Below, in pieces: positions 48,168 to 60,257 of a DNA stretch of 64,000 bases. The stretch lies in assembly GCA_047967505.1 (NCBI GenBank), contig CM106538.1. One strand, given 5' to 3'. The position numbers were made by a program, and so were the translations under genes. Under the pieces are notes generated by a model. The model was given only the letters and a program-made list of their open reading frames with translations. It was not told where the DNA came from and did no database searches. Source of the DNA: Dipteris shenzhenensis (taxonomy: Eukaryota; Polypodiophyta; Polypodiopsida; Gleicheniales). The first letter of the stretch is position 1, and each line of letters begins with the position of its first letter.

Positions 48168-48690
48168 TCTTTTCTCCATGCACTCTTGCCTTAGGCACAT
48201 GTTCATGTTGTTCAAGCTTCTCAACGTTTGTCGACATAGCTGTGACAATGTTTCATGCAACTTATTTGTCATCGCGCTTTGTAAGTGATGGATTTCATCA
48301 AAATGAGCTTCATTTTCATAATAAAGCTTCTACATTTGCTCCTTCAGTGTCTCTAGTGGTCCCACCAATGCATCTGAGAGAATCTCGTGTCACCCCGCAA
48401 CATCCTTCCGAGGCTTCATGCCCTCTTCATGCATTTCTCGCAGTATAAGCAAAAACCTACTTGGAGTCCTTTCACAAAGTGTAGATATACCATCATTGCG
48501 AAGTATAAAGTCACATCTCCAGGGTGGGGCTCTTTTCCACATACATAATGTATATGTCATGTGCTCAAGCTCGGATATTTGGATGTCGACAATTAATGAT
48601 TTTCCATCTTCCATGCTTCTCCATGGTGGGGCTCTTTGCCTCCACCTTATTTGGCTTCCATCTACTGCTAGATTGCTCCTATGCATCTAG

Positions 48691-50420
48691 TGGCCAGATT
48701 GATAATACATCGTCATTGGATACCAAGTTCTTGATATCCTTTCAATGAATGCTAGTAGGTTTGCCCATGTGATATTCATTAGATAGTGTTTGGTGGTGCA
48801 ATGGAAATTCTTTGCAGGCACTCATAGCATGATTAAACTCCTCCTTTTTTGAGCCTCCTCTCGTGTAAGTGGTCTCTTGCCTACATCTCTAATAATCGAT
48901 GCAAAGTCTAAATTTTTACAACCTTAACAACTACCTAGAGACTTCCCATCTCTGTGTTTCTTGTGACTAGTGAAAGACTACCTATAGTAAGTTTTGCTAG
49001 CAATTTCACAAAATCTACTGAAAAAGACTAAGACACTGCATAAGAGCCTCTTCAAAGAGTACTTCTACTAAAACCATAAACGTTGTGCAAACCAAGAGCT
49101 CTCTCTTAACTCATCCCTGAGAGATAGCTCCAATGAAATATATCAGCATCAACAACATACCTCCTCACCAATCACACATGTTTGTTGCCTTGCACACCAT
49201 CCTGATCCCTTCTCTTATAAATCCTTAAATTCTCTTGGCATGACTTTGATTGCCTTGTTTTAGAATGGAGCAGAAATTCAAAAGACTAGATCAATTCTTC
49301 TTTCCATAGATGAATTTTTTATGAATGCCTCCATTCCCAAATGCCCAATACTAGATAATATACCTAATGAGCTCCTACAAAGCCTAGGTGAAGGTTTCCA
49401 TGATATGTTGTTCACACTTTTCAAAATTGGCTATACTATTTAAAGAATCCCCCCTTCTTGCAAAATTAGTAGTATTACTGCACTGTCACAAGAATCCCCT
49501 CTTCTTGCAAAATTAGCTATCACAATATTACTTCATAAAAAGGGAGATCCCTCTAGCAATGAAGCTTCCCAGTTGGGTAGCCAACCCATCACACATGGAA
49601 TGCCAAGGGGCACTTCAGATTTTTTGTGTACATTTTGGCAGGTGGTGTGTGTGTGTGTAAAGGTTTTGCCCATGACAATCTTCCCATCCCATTTATATAG
49701 GTGCCCTAACAATGGGCACTTCTTTTGCAGCTTCTTGCGGTTTGTAAGAGGACACCCTCATACCCCCCCTACATTTGCTTTCGAAGGTGGAAATGCATTT
49801 ACTGGGGTCGTTTCCATAAGAAACTTGCATCCGCGGCCACTCCTTTGCTAGAGAAGAGGTTGTAGGGGGTGCCCAAGGGTACCCTCCAAACCTCCTTCCT
49901 TGCATCTTTGAGTACGTGGACCACCGACTTTCACTCTTTCGACTGGTACACTATAAATTTTCCTGCTACCATTCAAGTTACCTACTGGAAGCAAGTCTAC
50001 AGGGATGAGGGGGCAGGCCAACAACTACATCCTATTATTAGCCCCCTGCCTAGAAAACTTGCATGAGCACATAAAGGCAGTCCCTAAATCTAAAGATCAC
50101 AGTGCTCTTCAAAGGGGGTCTTGCCCTTCTCGAAAAGGGAAAGAGAGAAATGAACCTTCAAAATGATGTTTTGTAGTGCCCTTTGAAAATGATCGAAAAG
50201 ATCTAATCTAGAAGGATGACTTCTAAATTACCCTTCAAAATGGAATTCTAGGCTACCCTTCACATCAGAGGCCTGTAGGATGGTTTATGGGATTGGCCTC
50301 TAAGAGGGCTTCCCCATGCATGTTAGAAGGGCTATGCCAACCCCACTAGCATTGAAAAATCATGTCCCCATGGTTGATAGCAATGCTTTGAGATCTTTTT
50401 TTCTAGCATTGCACTGATAG
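48691..50420. other. intergenic, no gene recognised
   Basis: Short scattered frames only. A 46-bp-period duplication of AAGAATCCCC(C)TTCTTGCAAAATTAG sits at about 49445 and 49491. Confidence 0.5.
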
Positions 50421-50506
50421 TAGAGCAAGGCTTTTTGCTAGGCATGCCCAAAGACTTTGATTTGGCTAAGATCCTTCCATCCTTCATCTCTTTTCTCTTA
50501 TATATA

Positions 50507-50564
50507 TATTATTTACGGTGGCTAATCCCAGACCTTATTATTTACGGTGGCTAATCCCAGACCT
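50507..50564. repeat. 29-bp perfect tandem duplication
   Basis: TATTATTTACGGTGGCTAAT... occupies 50507-50535 and again 50536-50564 without a mismatch. Confidence 0.95.
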
Positions 50565-51254
50565 GATGACATGGCATGAATTTGGAGGTTCGGGGTCGAA
50601 TTCTGGAGGTTCGAGGGAGGAGGAGGGAGGTTTGGGAAGAGGAGGAGGTTCGGGGAAGAGGAGAGAGAGCTTAAACCCACGCATGGCAGGACGTGGAAGA
50701 GGGGACAAACTGTAGCCAACCACGTGGCACGACAGTGCGAGAGGACTAGAGCGCAAATAGGATGTGGTAGAATGTGGGGCGACGTGGCGCAGTGCGGTGG
50801 GAGGACAGAGGCTGTAGGTTAAGGGACAGACGGGGCGCTAGTAGCCACATGGCATGTCGCCATTGGCTTGGGAGTAAATGTCGGTGGCGGATAGAGCGGT
50901 TGTGGGACAGAGCGATTGCTCATCCTAACACATGGCACGTAGGGAGCGAAACCCGGAGTCCATCAGTACCTTGCTCAGGGAGGTGCAGTGGCGCAGTGGG
51001 CGTGAAGGCAATCTTGCCACATGGTGAAGGCGCGGTACAACCACATGCACATGTGAAGTAAATGCGTGCCACAGGCGCGACTCTAGCGACGACGCTCTAC
51101 AAACGTGGCTGCCAGTCGGTGGGGATACATGGCATGGAGTAGGACAGCGCCCAGGCCGATCTGCACACGTGGTGGTTAGCGAGCAGTACGCCCAACCCAC
51201 TGATGCCACATGGCACATTTAGATACAGTGGCTCAAATAGAGGAGGTAGCAGAG

Positions 51255-51299
<45 letters not shown>

Positions 51300-51370
51300 C
51301 GTGATGTGGCTACGAATCCCTGTGCAAAGATACTACATGGTGGCCAGGCATGATACATGGCAAATTAACA
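50565..51370. repeat. ACATGGCA/ACGTGGC-rich, GC-elevated region
   Basis: At least twelve words of the form (C)AC(A/G)TGGC(A) recur every 30-90 bases, for example ACATGGCATG, CCACGTGGCACG, CCACATGGCATG, ACACATGGCACG, TACATGGCATGG, CCACATGGCACA. The flanking sequence is not conserved between copies. It could be a very degenerate tandem repeat or a cluster of ACGT-core sites partly converted by methyl-C decay. Confidence 0.5.
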
Positions 51371-51376
51371 CGTGGA

Positions 51377-51432
<56 letters not shown>

Positions 51433-51460
51433 ATATGTGGATGCGTGCGTGCGTGCGTGC

Positions 51461-51534
<74 letters not shown>

Positions 51535-51690
51535 ATGCGAATTGTTTATTAGGGAAGAGTTGCCATATGGTAGCCATTTAGGGGAGAGTGAACCTAAATT
51601 TGAGTGTTCATGTGTGATGTCTCCTAATTTTAAGTGTTTATGTGTGCATGCGCGTGTGTGTGTGAGGGAAAAGTCGCAAGAGAGTTCGGT

Positions 51691-51772
<82 letters not shown>

Positions 51773-51830
51773 TGCATAATGTAGGTGTGTGTGTGTGTGT
51801 GGTGGTGGGGAGGGGGGGGGATTTTATACG
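51259..51830. repeat. cluster of (GA)n and (GT)n microsatellites
   Basis: (GA)n at 51259-51297, 51379-51428, 51478-51530 and 51703-51772, with (GCGT)n/(GT)n joining the second and third and another GT tract near 51785. The repeats explain the Arg-Glu and Ser-Leu frames seen here. Confidence 0.95.
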
Positions 51831-52296
51831 TGAATGCTTTGCCCCTCGATGAACAATAGAAGGTCGCTCATCTAGCTGAATAGTTGAGTAGACTGAGCAT
51901 AAAGCCAAGTGATGCGATGGCTACAATGGAGGGGTCCTTGAAGCTTGAAATTTTATTTCTTGAAATCAAAGACATTTTAAAATCCCAGCGGAGCGGGTCT
52001 GTAGCGCGTCGTTGTTGACGGGTCAGGCTACTAGTGTGATTAGTAGTAAGGCTTCAAGACTGCTATAGCCCAGCAAGGCTCTTCTTTGCTAGGCATTGGT
52101 TGAGATCCTTCCATTCTCGATGCCATTAGTGGAAGTAGTAGTTTGCAAAGGCTTCAAAACTGCCATGTCAAACTCAGCAAAGCTTTCATGGAGACAGTCC
52201 AATGACATACCTTAAAACTGGGAGATGGCATTTATAGAGGCATTGAGGAGCTAATTTGAAAACAGTAGCAAGCACATCCCACTATCGAGCTGGGAT
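51831..52296 (+). other. upstream region of the REX4-like gene
   Basis: No coding frame. It contains GGCTTCAAGACTGC/GGCTTCAAAACTGC at about 52050 and 52150, and a stretch near 52073-52125 resembling 50423-50485. Presumed promoter and leader, with no firm TATA box. Confidence 0.35.
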
Positions 52297-53652
52297 ATGG
52301 CTCCTGGAAATCCCAAGTCTAAAGGACCTCCTTCGTCTGCCCACGCAGACAAAGAAGCTCCTCCCACAGCAGCAGCAGCTGCTCCCCTTCGCACAAAGCT
52401 GCACAAATTCAAAAGGAAGAAGAAAGCGAATCTGGGTTCCTTTCCAGATCACGATAACGTCCGCACATCTACTCCTTTCGAGGTTGCTTGCCCTCCCGGA
52501 TCTCATCTTCCTCGACCCAATAATCCCCCCCCTGGGAACTCCCCCCAGACAATCGACTCCAACTGGAAGCTCCTTCAAGCTGTAGGTGCGCTACCCTTCG
52601 CTAGTTCTCTTCAAACTTCGTTGAGATTTAGCAAGGTTTATGTTTCGCCCTTGACCGTCCATTATCTGTGCTTTTGTATTTTAGACATTGAAGAAAGGTC
52701 ATACGGGAGCTCGACGTTCCTTCAGACCTGTGAATAGTGCGGAAACAGCTAAGAATGAAAGTAAGTTTGCTGACACACATACCTTCAAGTCATTACTACT
52801 TGTACTCTTTTGAATTTCAAGAGCAAAGCTCGATATAAGTCTTTTCTTTGGGGGGGGGGGGGGGGGGGGACTGCTTCCTTTGCTCGATTGTTGAATTCAT
52901 CGTCCTTATCTCAAATTTTCACAAGCTGGAACTGCTACGAATTCGAAAGAGATGCAACCGGGTGGCCTTTCTCCCAGGAGTGCTGATAGCAGGCACGCCA
53001 TCTACAGCATTACATACTATTTTTCAAATTCTTGCACGTGATGTAGGAAATAACGATCGTGCTAGCTGTTGAGAAAAATGTCAATGAATGTGTATCAGCT
53101 TGACTCACGTATTAGCCATGGACTGTGAGATGGTGGGAGTCGGATTGGATGGTAGAAGAAGTGCACTTGCGAGAGTCAGCCTGGTATTCCTCTGCTAAGC
53201 AAGACACCTAGCCGATTGTCGATTGATTTGCCAATCTAGGATGTTGCGTATGTGATGTTCCAGTTGATATGTTGCATATTGATTGCTTTTGGTCACCTAG
53301 AGGGTCCCGCTTATGATTACTTGGACAGGTGAATATTTGGGGTAACGTGGTGTATGACGAGCATGTACGTCCCATGGAATTGGTCACAGATTTTCGCACA
53401 CACATTAGTGGGGTTCGAGCTAGTGATTTAAGAAAAGGTGCATATCAGATCCAACTAAATAGAATTGGGGTGTTCTTTGTAAAACCATAACCAATGCATA
53501 TATATTTTTGCTGTCATCATCTTTCTGTATTGAACATGTCTTCTTTTCTTGATGTATTAACAGCCAAAGAATTTTCGGTGGTACAAAAGGAGGTCGTACA
53601 GCTTATATCTGGTCGATTATTGGTTGGCCATGCAGTGCAAAATGATCTCAAG
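52297..53652 (+). CDS. REX4: RNA exonuclease 4-like (REX4/ISG20, DEDD exonuclease), 3' part not found
   Basis: REX4 is a nucleolar 3'-5' exonuclease family linked to rRNA processing. Exon 1, 52297-52581, encodes a Pro/Lys-rich N-terminus (KLHKFKRKKK) ending DSNWKLLQA. Exon 2, 52685-52760, gives TLKKGHTGARRSFRP. A small exon near 52926-53010 is needed for phase but its donor is unclear. Exon 3, 53099-53183, holds LAMDCEMVGVGLDGRRSALA with the ExoI Asp and Glu. Exon 4, 53329-53437, gives NIWGNVVYDEHVRPMELV then FRTHISGVRASDLRK. Exon 5, 53564-53652, gives AKEFSVVQKEVVQLISGRLL then VGHAVQNDLK with the ExoII Asp. Phases match at exons 3-4-5. The ExoIII part (RDT..., HCPVDDARA...) was not found downstream, so the gene is either cut by a long repeat-filled intron or truncated. 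Confidence 0.82.
52850..52869. repeat. poly-G run of 20
   Basis: Uninterrupted G20 in the second intron of the REX4-like gene. Confidence 0.95.
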
Positions 53653-56585
53653 GTCTGTTATTTACATGTGGTGGTTTTGTTGGATCCTCTTATCGTGAAT
53701 GCTAGCTCCTTTGCTCATTTTATCTTGCGTTATGACTACATGATAGTGTGGATAGCAACGTTAGTACCGGCATTGTTATCACAGTTTTGCAAGAAGTTAT
53801 ACCAACCTTTTACCAAACGATCGCATGCTCGATGCAATTAGTTGCTTTTAGCCGACGACGTTCCGTTTGCAAGTGTTAGATGTTAGGGGTGTTTTGAAAC
53901 TGAGTAGGAAGGGTAAAAATTTCCATGTTAGGATCACGTCATGTGTCCGCTGCTGAATGCCAAGCCATAAGCAGTCACATGTGCACAAAATATAAGCTGG
54001 ACGATGCCAATATTTAATAATATGAGAGATGTAAGATGAAGATGTAACTGGACCTTGCAGATCATCTGTTTCTTGCAAAATTTTGCTTCGTTTTTAGCCT
54101 TTAGAAAACATGGATCCATGATCTCGTCCCAAAAGCTTCCCTTCTCTCCTCTAGGACTTCATATGCTTCCACTTTTGTCAATTTAAAAATTTCCTTCATC
54201 ATATTTGCTTACCTTTCTGCTTTTCTGTGATCCATTTTATAAACGAAGTACAAAATTGTCCCTTGGGTTCTTCTTTGTGGTTCTACTGTTGGTCAATAAT
54301 CTCAATTCTGCTATATTTCAACTCCAGTTGCAATGCTTCGAGTTCGAAATCTTTGAACTTATCTATGCTTCCATCTGAAGATAGCAAGTAATGAATTCAA
54401 CTGCAGGCTTGTTTGGTTTCATGAATCTAGGCATCTATGTCTCTCCATCTAGTCATCTAATTTGGAATAAGCATTACCTTTGTGCTGGTTACGTGATGTC
54501 TGTGTTTATTTACTTTTTGGGCTGTTCCTCATGTGTTGAGATATCCTTTCCCAACACTCCTCTTTGACCTCCTATTCATTGATACATAGGGGTTTGTAGA
54601 AGGGAGACCCATAATGCAGGATATAGCAGCCTGAGATGAACAGATTCCACCCTACTTAGAGAGCTAAACGTATCTTTTGCCTTTGCAACTTGACTCTCTC
54701 TTCCTAAGTTTTTCTGGTCATGCATGCACGTGTCCTAGTCCACATCTTCCCTTTTTTTAATTTCACATTCGTAGATGCTCAAGTTTTTGTTCAAAAGAAT
54801 GCTGCACCCTCATACTTCCACGCTTCCACTATCGTCACATTCATAGTCGGTTACTAGAAATAATAAGCCAGCTTGTTACGTTAAAACATCAATTTCAACG
54901 TGTCCCTTAGATTCTGGACCCTGTCTCCCCCGTTTCCCATGGTTGGTTTGTGTTCACTTTACTGTCTTCTCCCCCCTATTGGCTGCTACCTTTTCTCGTT
55001 GCATTAGGGTGATGTTTTTGTCTACTTCATGATACTGACTTTCTTTTTTAATGGAGAAAATGAGATATAACACACACAGCTACCTGTAAAAAATCATCAT
55101 TTTACTTTCCTTTTCAACGTGTGGGCTGCGCAAAGGAGCCAGAGGGGTCTCCTTTTTCTTGACTGGTGATAATGCCATAGTTTAGGAACAGCAAGTGGAA
55201 CGGGGTTCCAAAAGTCTTAGATGAGGCTTTGTGGAGGCTGGCATTGATATCGATATTGGCTACGTAAAAATTTGACATGAAAAAATGCTGTGCTGAAAGC
55301 ATAAATGCATTAATGCATGTCAGTGATAACTACAGTTTCAAGTTAAAAACCATATAGTATACTAGGTTTCTTTTCCGAAAGAAGTTTTTTAATGTGTAAT
55401 CCAATAGGTATTATTTAAAGGGATGTGGGACACACGGTACTCTCAATGTCACATACCTTGAAATTTTGTCTACCTTGATGATTTCATTGTTGGGAAGCAG
55501 TTTGACTAATTCGAGAGTATTCATTGGGTGATTTCAAGAGCTTCCATCATAAGATTGGCTAAGAGGATCTAGGATTTTGAGGAGATAGGGAATAGATGGG
55601 TAAATCACTGAGTTTTCACTTGTGAAAGTTAAATGAAAGACAATTTCCTGCTACTTTTCCATGGAGGAGACAAGAAAAGCATTTAGCAACTTGGGTAAGT
55701 TTATGTAGGTGACTGATTTAAGGCTGAAACTTCTTCATAGCAACGACATCTTCATTGCTGCTAAAGAAGTTGCTCAGGGGAGCTCTCGCAAGAGTAAGAT
55801 GTGGGTTATGGTCCCATGAGAAGTTTAAAAAATAAGCATCCTCTTTTGCAAAAATTTCAAGATCTTTAGCATTTTGTGTAAAAGTAGCATCTACTTTGTT
55901 CCAATACTGCTGTAGTGGACCCTTCCTCTCATGTTGATCTTTGGAGGTGATTAGGATCTTAATCTAATATTTGACATTGAGGATGGACTAACTAGGAAGA
56001 ACTCAAAAAAATTGGTTTTTATGATGATATTATGGATTGTTGAGTTAGTGAACTTGCCATTATGGTTTGAATGGTAACTGAGGGAGTAGGGAAGACGAGT
56101 GTAACCCTTGGTATGTAGTATCATAAGCCACATCTATGGTATAGTGTATAACCAATGAATTAGCTAGGAGCAAATAATGAGTTGGAACCAGAGTACCATC
56201 TATCCCTAGAGTAGGTGAGTATATATAAGGTCACGTGTCTGTGTTCAAGCACCTAGTATATTACTCTTGAGATAGATAATAGACATCTAGAAGATAAATG
56301 AACATGTATAGAGTATAGATTAAACAATGTCTTTAGCTAATGATTGAGACATTACTTCAAGGTCTAGACTTATTGTTGTATACATTGATATTTGGGTTGC
56401 CAAGTAGGTGTGGATGTGACTTCCACCCAATAGTCTTGGAGAACATCAAGAGGAAGTTACTCTATCGAAGCTCCACTACCTTAGACTTAGCCTTCAGAGC
56501 CATTGTGGTGAACTAGGTTTTATAAGCCTATGCTTGATATATCACATCTTGTTGCCTCTTGTGTTGGTTAATTCAAGAGATCATC
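53653..56585. other. no gene recognised; possible long intron
   Basis: AT-rich DNA following exon 5 of the REX4-like gene. I looked for the remaining REX4 exons and saw none. No transposon motif recognised. Confidence 0.45.
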
Positions 56586-56589
56586 ATAG

Positions 56590-56740
56590 AACTATTGTTG
56601 GTCGGGATCTCATGGCACAGAAGACATGAGGGCCAGAGTCGCTTGGAGCGCTATCATCTTGCCTATACATGAGGGAGGCCTCAACATTATCAAATCCATT
56701 TTTTTTGGGCTCTTTCAGTACCTAGGGACATGCCTTTGGT
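56590..56740 (+). pseudogene. LINE RT C-terminal fragment
   Basis: MRARVAWSAIILPIHEGGLN, then IIKS, matches the vaW...lP...GGL.i motif between RT and zinc finger of plant LINEs. The flanks are too degraded to extend it. Confidence 0.5.
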
Positions 56741-57171
56741 GCTGATCTTGAATGTCTACAATGCTTCATTGCTTTAGAGTCTGTTTAACATTGCTAGCCT
56801 TCGTCATGGTTGAGTCTTCCCTTCACCTCCGGAGTGCCTACAAAAACTCAGTACGAAGACTTTGTATAAATGGATGCTCAAGTATGTGTGGGTGTGGATT
56901 TATAAGAGCATATTTTTATACTATGGTCTAAACCCACTGTTGGCCGCTGATGACGTCAGTGGGGATGTCATAGTAGCTAGTCCCTGCTATGCGTGGTGGA
57001 GTTTATGAGTGACTATCATGAGATTGAAACTGCAGTATGTTGTGTTTTTAGAGGATGAGTTTGGGAATGTTCCTCGATTCATCTAGGTATGTCTATTTAA
57101 CATTTACATTTGGGACTGAGAGGATTTGGCAGGGCATTTCACACTTTCTCGGCAAGATGAGGAGAGGTACT

Positions 57172-57919
57172 TGTTGAAACAAAATTCAGGATGTAATAAA
57201 ACTCTCTCTCTCTTAGACACAGCATTAGATCCAAGGGCAACTTGCTCTCCTGGATCCCCCTTTTGGGCTTATATTTATTTCTCTGTAAAAGGTTACAGAA
57301 ATCTCAGTACAAAAATTGTGTAAAAACGTGAATAGACTAGAATTTACAAGGAGACTAGCTCCCTTTCTTGTCAACATGCCACATGTCACTATTCTAGCCT
57401 ATTTCTAGAATACAAGCCTCAAAGGGCCTCTTTTTCGGGGTCACATGGACCATGTTTCGTTTCTTTACCAAGCTCCTTGATCTCGGGGTATTTTAAACCC
57501 GTCTTTGGTACCTGAAATGTTTTCTAAATGCATTTCGACTAGGCACCCATTAATCGTTAGTCTTTGCATGCAAATAAATAAAAAAAACTCTGACTAATCC
57601 TAGTCACTTGGGGTGTCCCCCTCTAATCACATGTGCACAAAACATATAAACAGATTCTTGGGTTAACCGAGATTAATTACTCTCGATAAATAATTAAAGG
57701 CTTGATTATTCATCAAAGCACTTTAATTAATGTCGAGTCTCTCCAACCGAAGTTGGCACATCTTGGTTAATTAAACCAAGTCTTCCTAACCGAAGTTAGG
57801 TTCTTTGACCAATAAATATTTCTCTTTGAACACAATTAAATATATTGAGAACATTTAATCATGATCAAATAATTGGTCATTTAAATCTTTTTCTTTGGAG
57901 TATTTACATCTTGGTGACA
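57172..57919 (-). repeat. probable 3' LTR of the chromovirus-type gypsy element
   Basis: Right boundary: on the minus strand CCAAGGGGA (polypurine) is followed by TGTCACCAAG, starting at 57919, just after the pol stop. Left boundary is uncertain; TTTGTTTCAACA ending near 57172 gives a TGT...ACA pair. The second LTR is absent, so this cannot be confirmed here. Confidence 0.45.
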
Positions 57920-57931
57920 TCCCCTTGGCTT

Positions 57932-59054
57932 CTATTCAATTGACCTCAACTGAAAAGCCTCTTTGTAAATATCCAAGAGCTGTGGATGATCTGATAGCAT
58001 ATCCTCATCCATCCACTTGGCATTCAATGCTGAATAGTTCTTGAATTTTACTGTGAATTTTCCAATGCTCTGGTAAGTCCAATCTGAAAGCCACCTCATT
58101 TCTCTCTTTTGTAACCTGAAAAGGTCCATATAATACCTAGGAGATAGCTTAACATAAACTTTTTCTTTACCCTTGAGCTTCCTGAGCCTTGCTTTCTCAA
58201 ACTTTAGGAGTACCCAGTCTCCTTTGAGATCCATCTGCCTTCTGTGCTTATCTGTAGCCTTCTTGTGCTTTTCCTGAGATCTTTCAATGGCTGTCCGAAC
58301 CTGGCTGAAAGTTGTTTCAAGGTCTCTTACATACTTGCAAATATCTCATCTTTGGTCCTAAGTATGGGTGGAAGAGCCACCTTCCCATAAATGACCTCAA
58401 ATGGACCTTTTCCAGTGGAGCTGTGAACTGTATTATTATAAGCAAACTCCACTAGTGGGACATACTTTTCCCAGTCTGATTTCTGCTCAGCCACGTAGCA
58501 TTTCCGCAGATCCAAAACTGTTGAATTTGCCACTTCACTTTGACCATCTGTTTGGGGTTGAAAAGAAGAGAAAAAATTCAGTTTTGTCCCCATATTATCA
58601 AATAAAGCTCTTCAGAATAAACTAGTCATCTTGGGGTCTTGATCACTGACAATGGATTTAGGCATACCATGATGCTTGAAAATCTGTACCAAAAAGAGCT
58701 CGGCCATGTGATCAGCCTTTATGGTTGTGCGCGCTGGAATAAAATGGGCTTGCTTACTGAATCTATCAATAATAGTCCATATTCCATCATTTCTAGACTT
58801 TGACTGTGGCAAGTCAAAGATAAAATCCATTGCAATACTTTCCCATGGTGCTTGAGGCACGGGAACAGGCATCGATAAGTAGGTGTCTTATCTCTGTCAT
58901 ACTTGACTTTCTGACAAATAAGGCATTTTGTGACAAACTGGTGTATGTCCTTGCGCATACCTGGCCAATAAGGCATTTTGCGAATACCTCTCAATAGCTT
59001 GGGTTGTGGCTGTAATCCCTCGGTGTCCTGCATACGGAGGTGCATGGCATTCAT
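57932..59054 (-). pseudogene. gypsy integrase and chromodomain, frameshifted
   Basis: Three successive frames: 59054-58870 with CLICQKVKYDRDKTP; 58872-58612 with the first two catalytic Asp; 58593-58327 with the catalytic Glu (QTDGQSEVAN) and EFAYNNTVHSSTGKGPFEVI. Then 58234-57932 has WVLLKFEKARLRKLKGKEKV, YVKLSPRYY and a chromodomain half. Chromodomains steer insertion towards heterochromatin. Confidence 0.8.
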
Positions 59055-60066
59055 CCAAAATCTTTTGCCTCATCTCTTGGGTGATGCATAAATAGTCATC
59101 TTTCATCAAGTACCCATCTTTCATTGAATATTGATTGGAGGACTGTCCCTCTTGTATTTGCTGAAATATTTTACCAAAATCAACATCATTGGCATATTGC
59201 TCCCTCATTTCCTCAAGATCCCTGTGATGTGCAATTGTCACATTATGTACCTGAGGTCTTCGGGACAAAGCATCAGCCACTCTATTTCTTGCTCCCGGAG
59301 TATGGACAATCTGAAAATGATACATTGACAGCATGTTTGCCCATTTCATATGCTTTTTAGAGAGCTTAGTTTGTGATAAGAAATATCTTAGACTTTGGCG
59401 ATCAGTTTTGACAGTAAAATCTGCACCCAAAAGATAATGCTTCCATGTATTCACAGCATGAACTACAGCCAACAATTCTTTTTCGTACTTTTCCAAATAT
59501 CTCTCAGCATCACGCAATCTTCGGCTTTCGTATGCTACCACGTGTCCATTCTGATGCAATGCAGCCCCAACACACTCTCCACAAGCATCGCAATCAACAT
59601 CAAAAGCTTGATAAAGATCCGGGACTACAAGAATAGGCTCTGTAGTCAACTTCTCCTTGAGTGTATTGAATGTTTTCTCCTGTGACATTCCCCATGTGAA
59701 GGCTGCATTTTTCTTGATAAGATCATGTAGTGGAACTGCAATATCAGAAAAATGCCTGATGAATCTCCTATGATAGGAGCAGAGTCCCAAAAAGCTACAT
59801 ACCTCATGCACAGTTTTCAGCTCTAGCCATTCTTGGATGGCTCGGATCTTTGCAAGATCCATCTGTATCCCATTCTTAGATATTATGTGCCCCAGATAAT
59901 GGATCTCTTCCGAAAAGAATTCACTTTTCTTGGTGCAAAGCTGATGATTTTGAAGTCCTTGAGACACCAAAGCAAGATGTTCTCTGTGCTCTTCTTCTGT
60001 CTTTGAGAAGACCAATCGAAGGAGTGACTTGCTTTGGATTTCCATGGAACATCTGATCAGTGTCAA
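58897..60066 (-). pseudogene. gypsy RT thumb, RNase H and start of integrase
   Basis: One open frame of 389 codons covering HYLGHIISKNGIQMD, FLGLCSYHRRFIRHFSD, the RNase H acids (DVDCDAC, EKELLAVVHA, TDRQSL, NRVADALSRR) and the integrase N-terminal His pair (HAPPYAGHRG). A frameshift ends it in the HHCC module. RNase H would degrade RNA in the hybrid, but RT is missing, so the element could not copy itself. Confidence 0.82.
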
Positions 60067-60257
60067 GAACTCTGCTTAGCTCTTCAATTTTAATCCCTAA
60101 TCTCAGGGCTAAGTCCAAAGATCTGAAATTGTGTGTAGACCCTGGATCAAATAGGATTAATGCTTGTTGATTTCTTACCTTTCCCCATGATAGCAAAAGC
60201 TCTTTTTCCTTTGGGTCTGAGGTACTACCCAAAACATCTGGGACTGCTCCCACCATT

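Larger units (their letters stand above)
42480..48690 (-). pseudogene. decayed coding frame of unknown family, split by the copia insertion
   Basis: Outside the copia element the minus strand keeps a single frame. From 48690 to 48173 it reads FILRNDGISTLCERTPSRFL, then a stop at 48390, a Leu/Glu-rich stretch with one more stop, then MTNKLHETLSQLCRQTL and NMNMCLRQECMEK. When one copy of the 5-bp target duplication is removed, the frame continues at 42585 as RDIASGSTKGLRDDYMLPSF, then TLAYSSGGDPKGSDDALFMAYLSNNF to a stop near 42460. Only two stops occur in about 215 codons. I do not recognise the family; it could be a host gene or an older transposon gene. Confidence 0.5.
57932..60257 (-). mobile_element. 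chromovirus-type Ty3/gypsy element lacking the RT core
   Basis: Minus-strand order: protease (LILFDPGSTHNF, with DPGS for DSGS, about 60160-60110), then a junction near 60050-60010 directly into the end of RT (LVFSKTEEEHREHLALV), so the whole RT palm up to YLDD is gone. Next come RNase H (FDVDCDACGECVGAALHQNG; TDRQSLRYFL), integrase zinc module (YWPGMRKDIH then CLICQK), catalytic core (AMDFIFDLPQ, VSDQDP, QTDGQSEVAN), a KLSPRYY module and part of a chromodomain (VKFKNYSALNAKWMDEDML). Frameshifts separate the integrase pieces. The GPY/F-to-chromodomain interval is also shortened. Its 5' part is replaced by the copia insertion at 60258. Confidence 0.82.

Noticed and set aside
51350-51908. Arg-Glu and Ser-Leu repeat proteins
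   Set aside because: Direct translation of GA/CT microsatellites.
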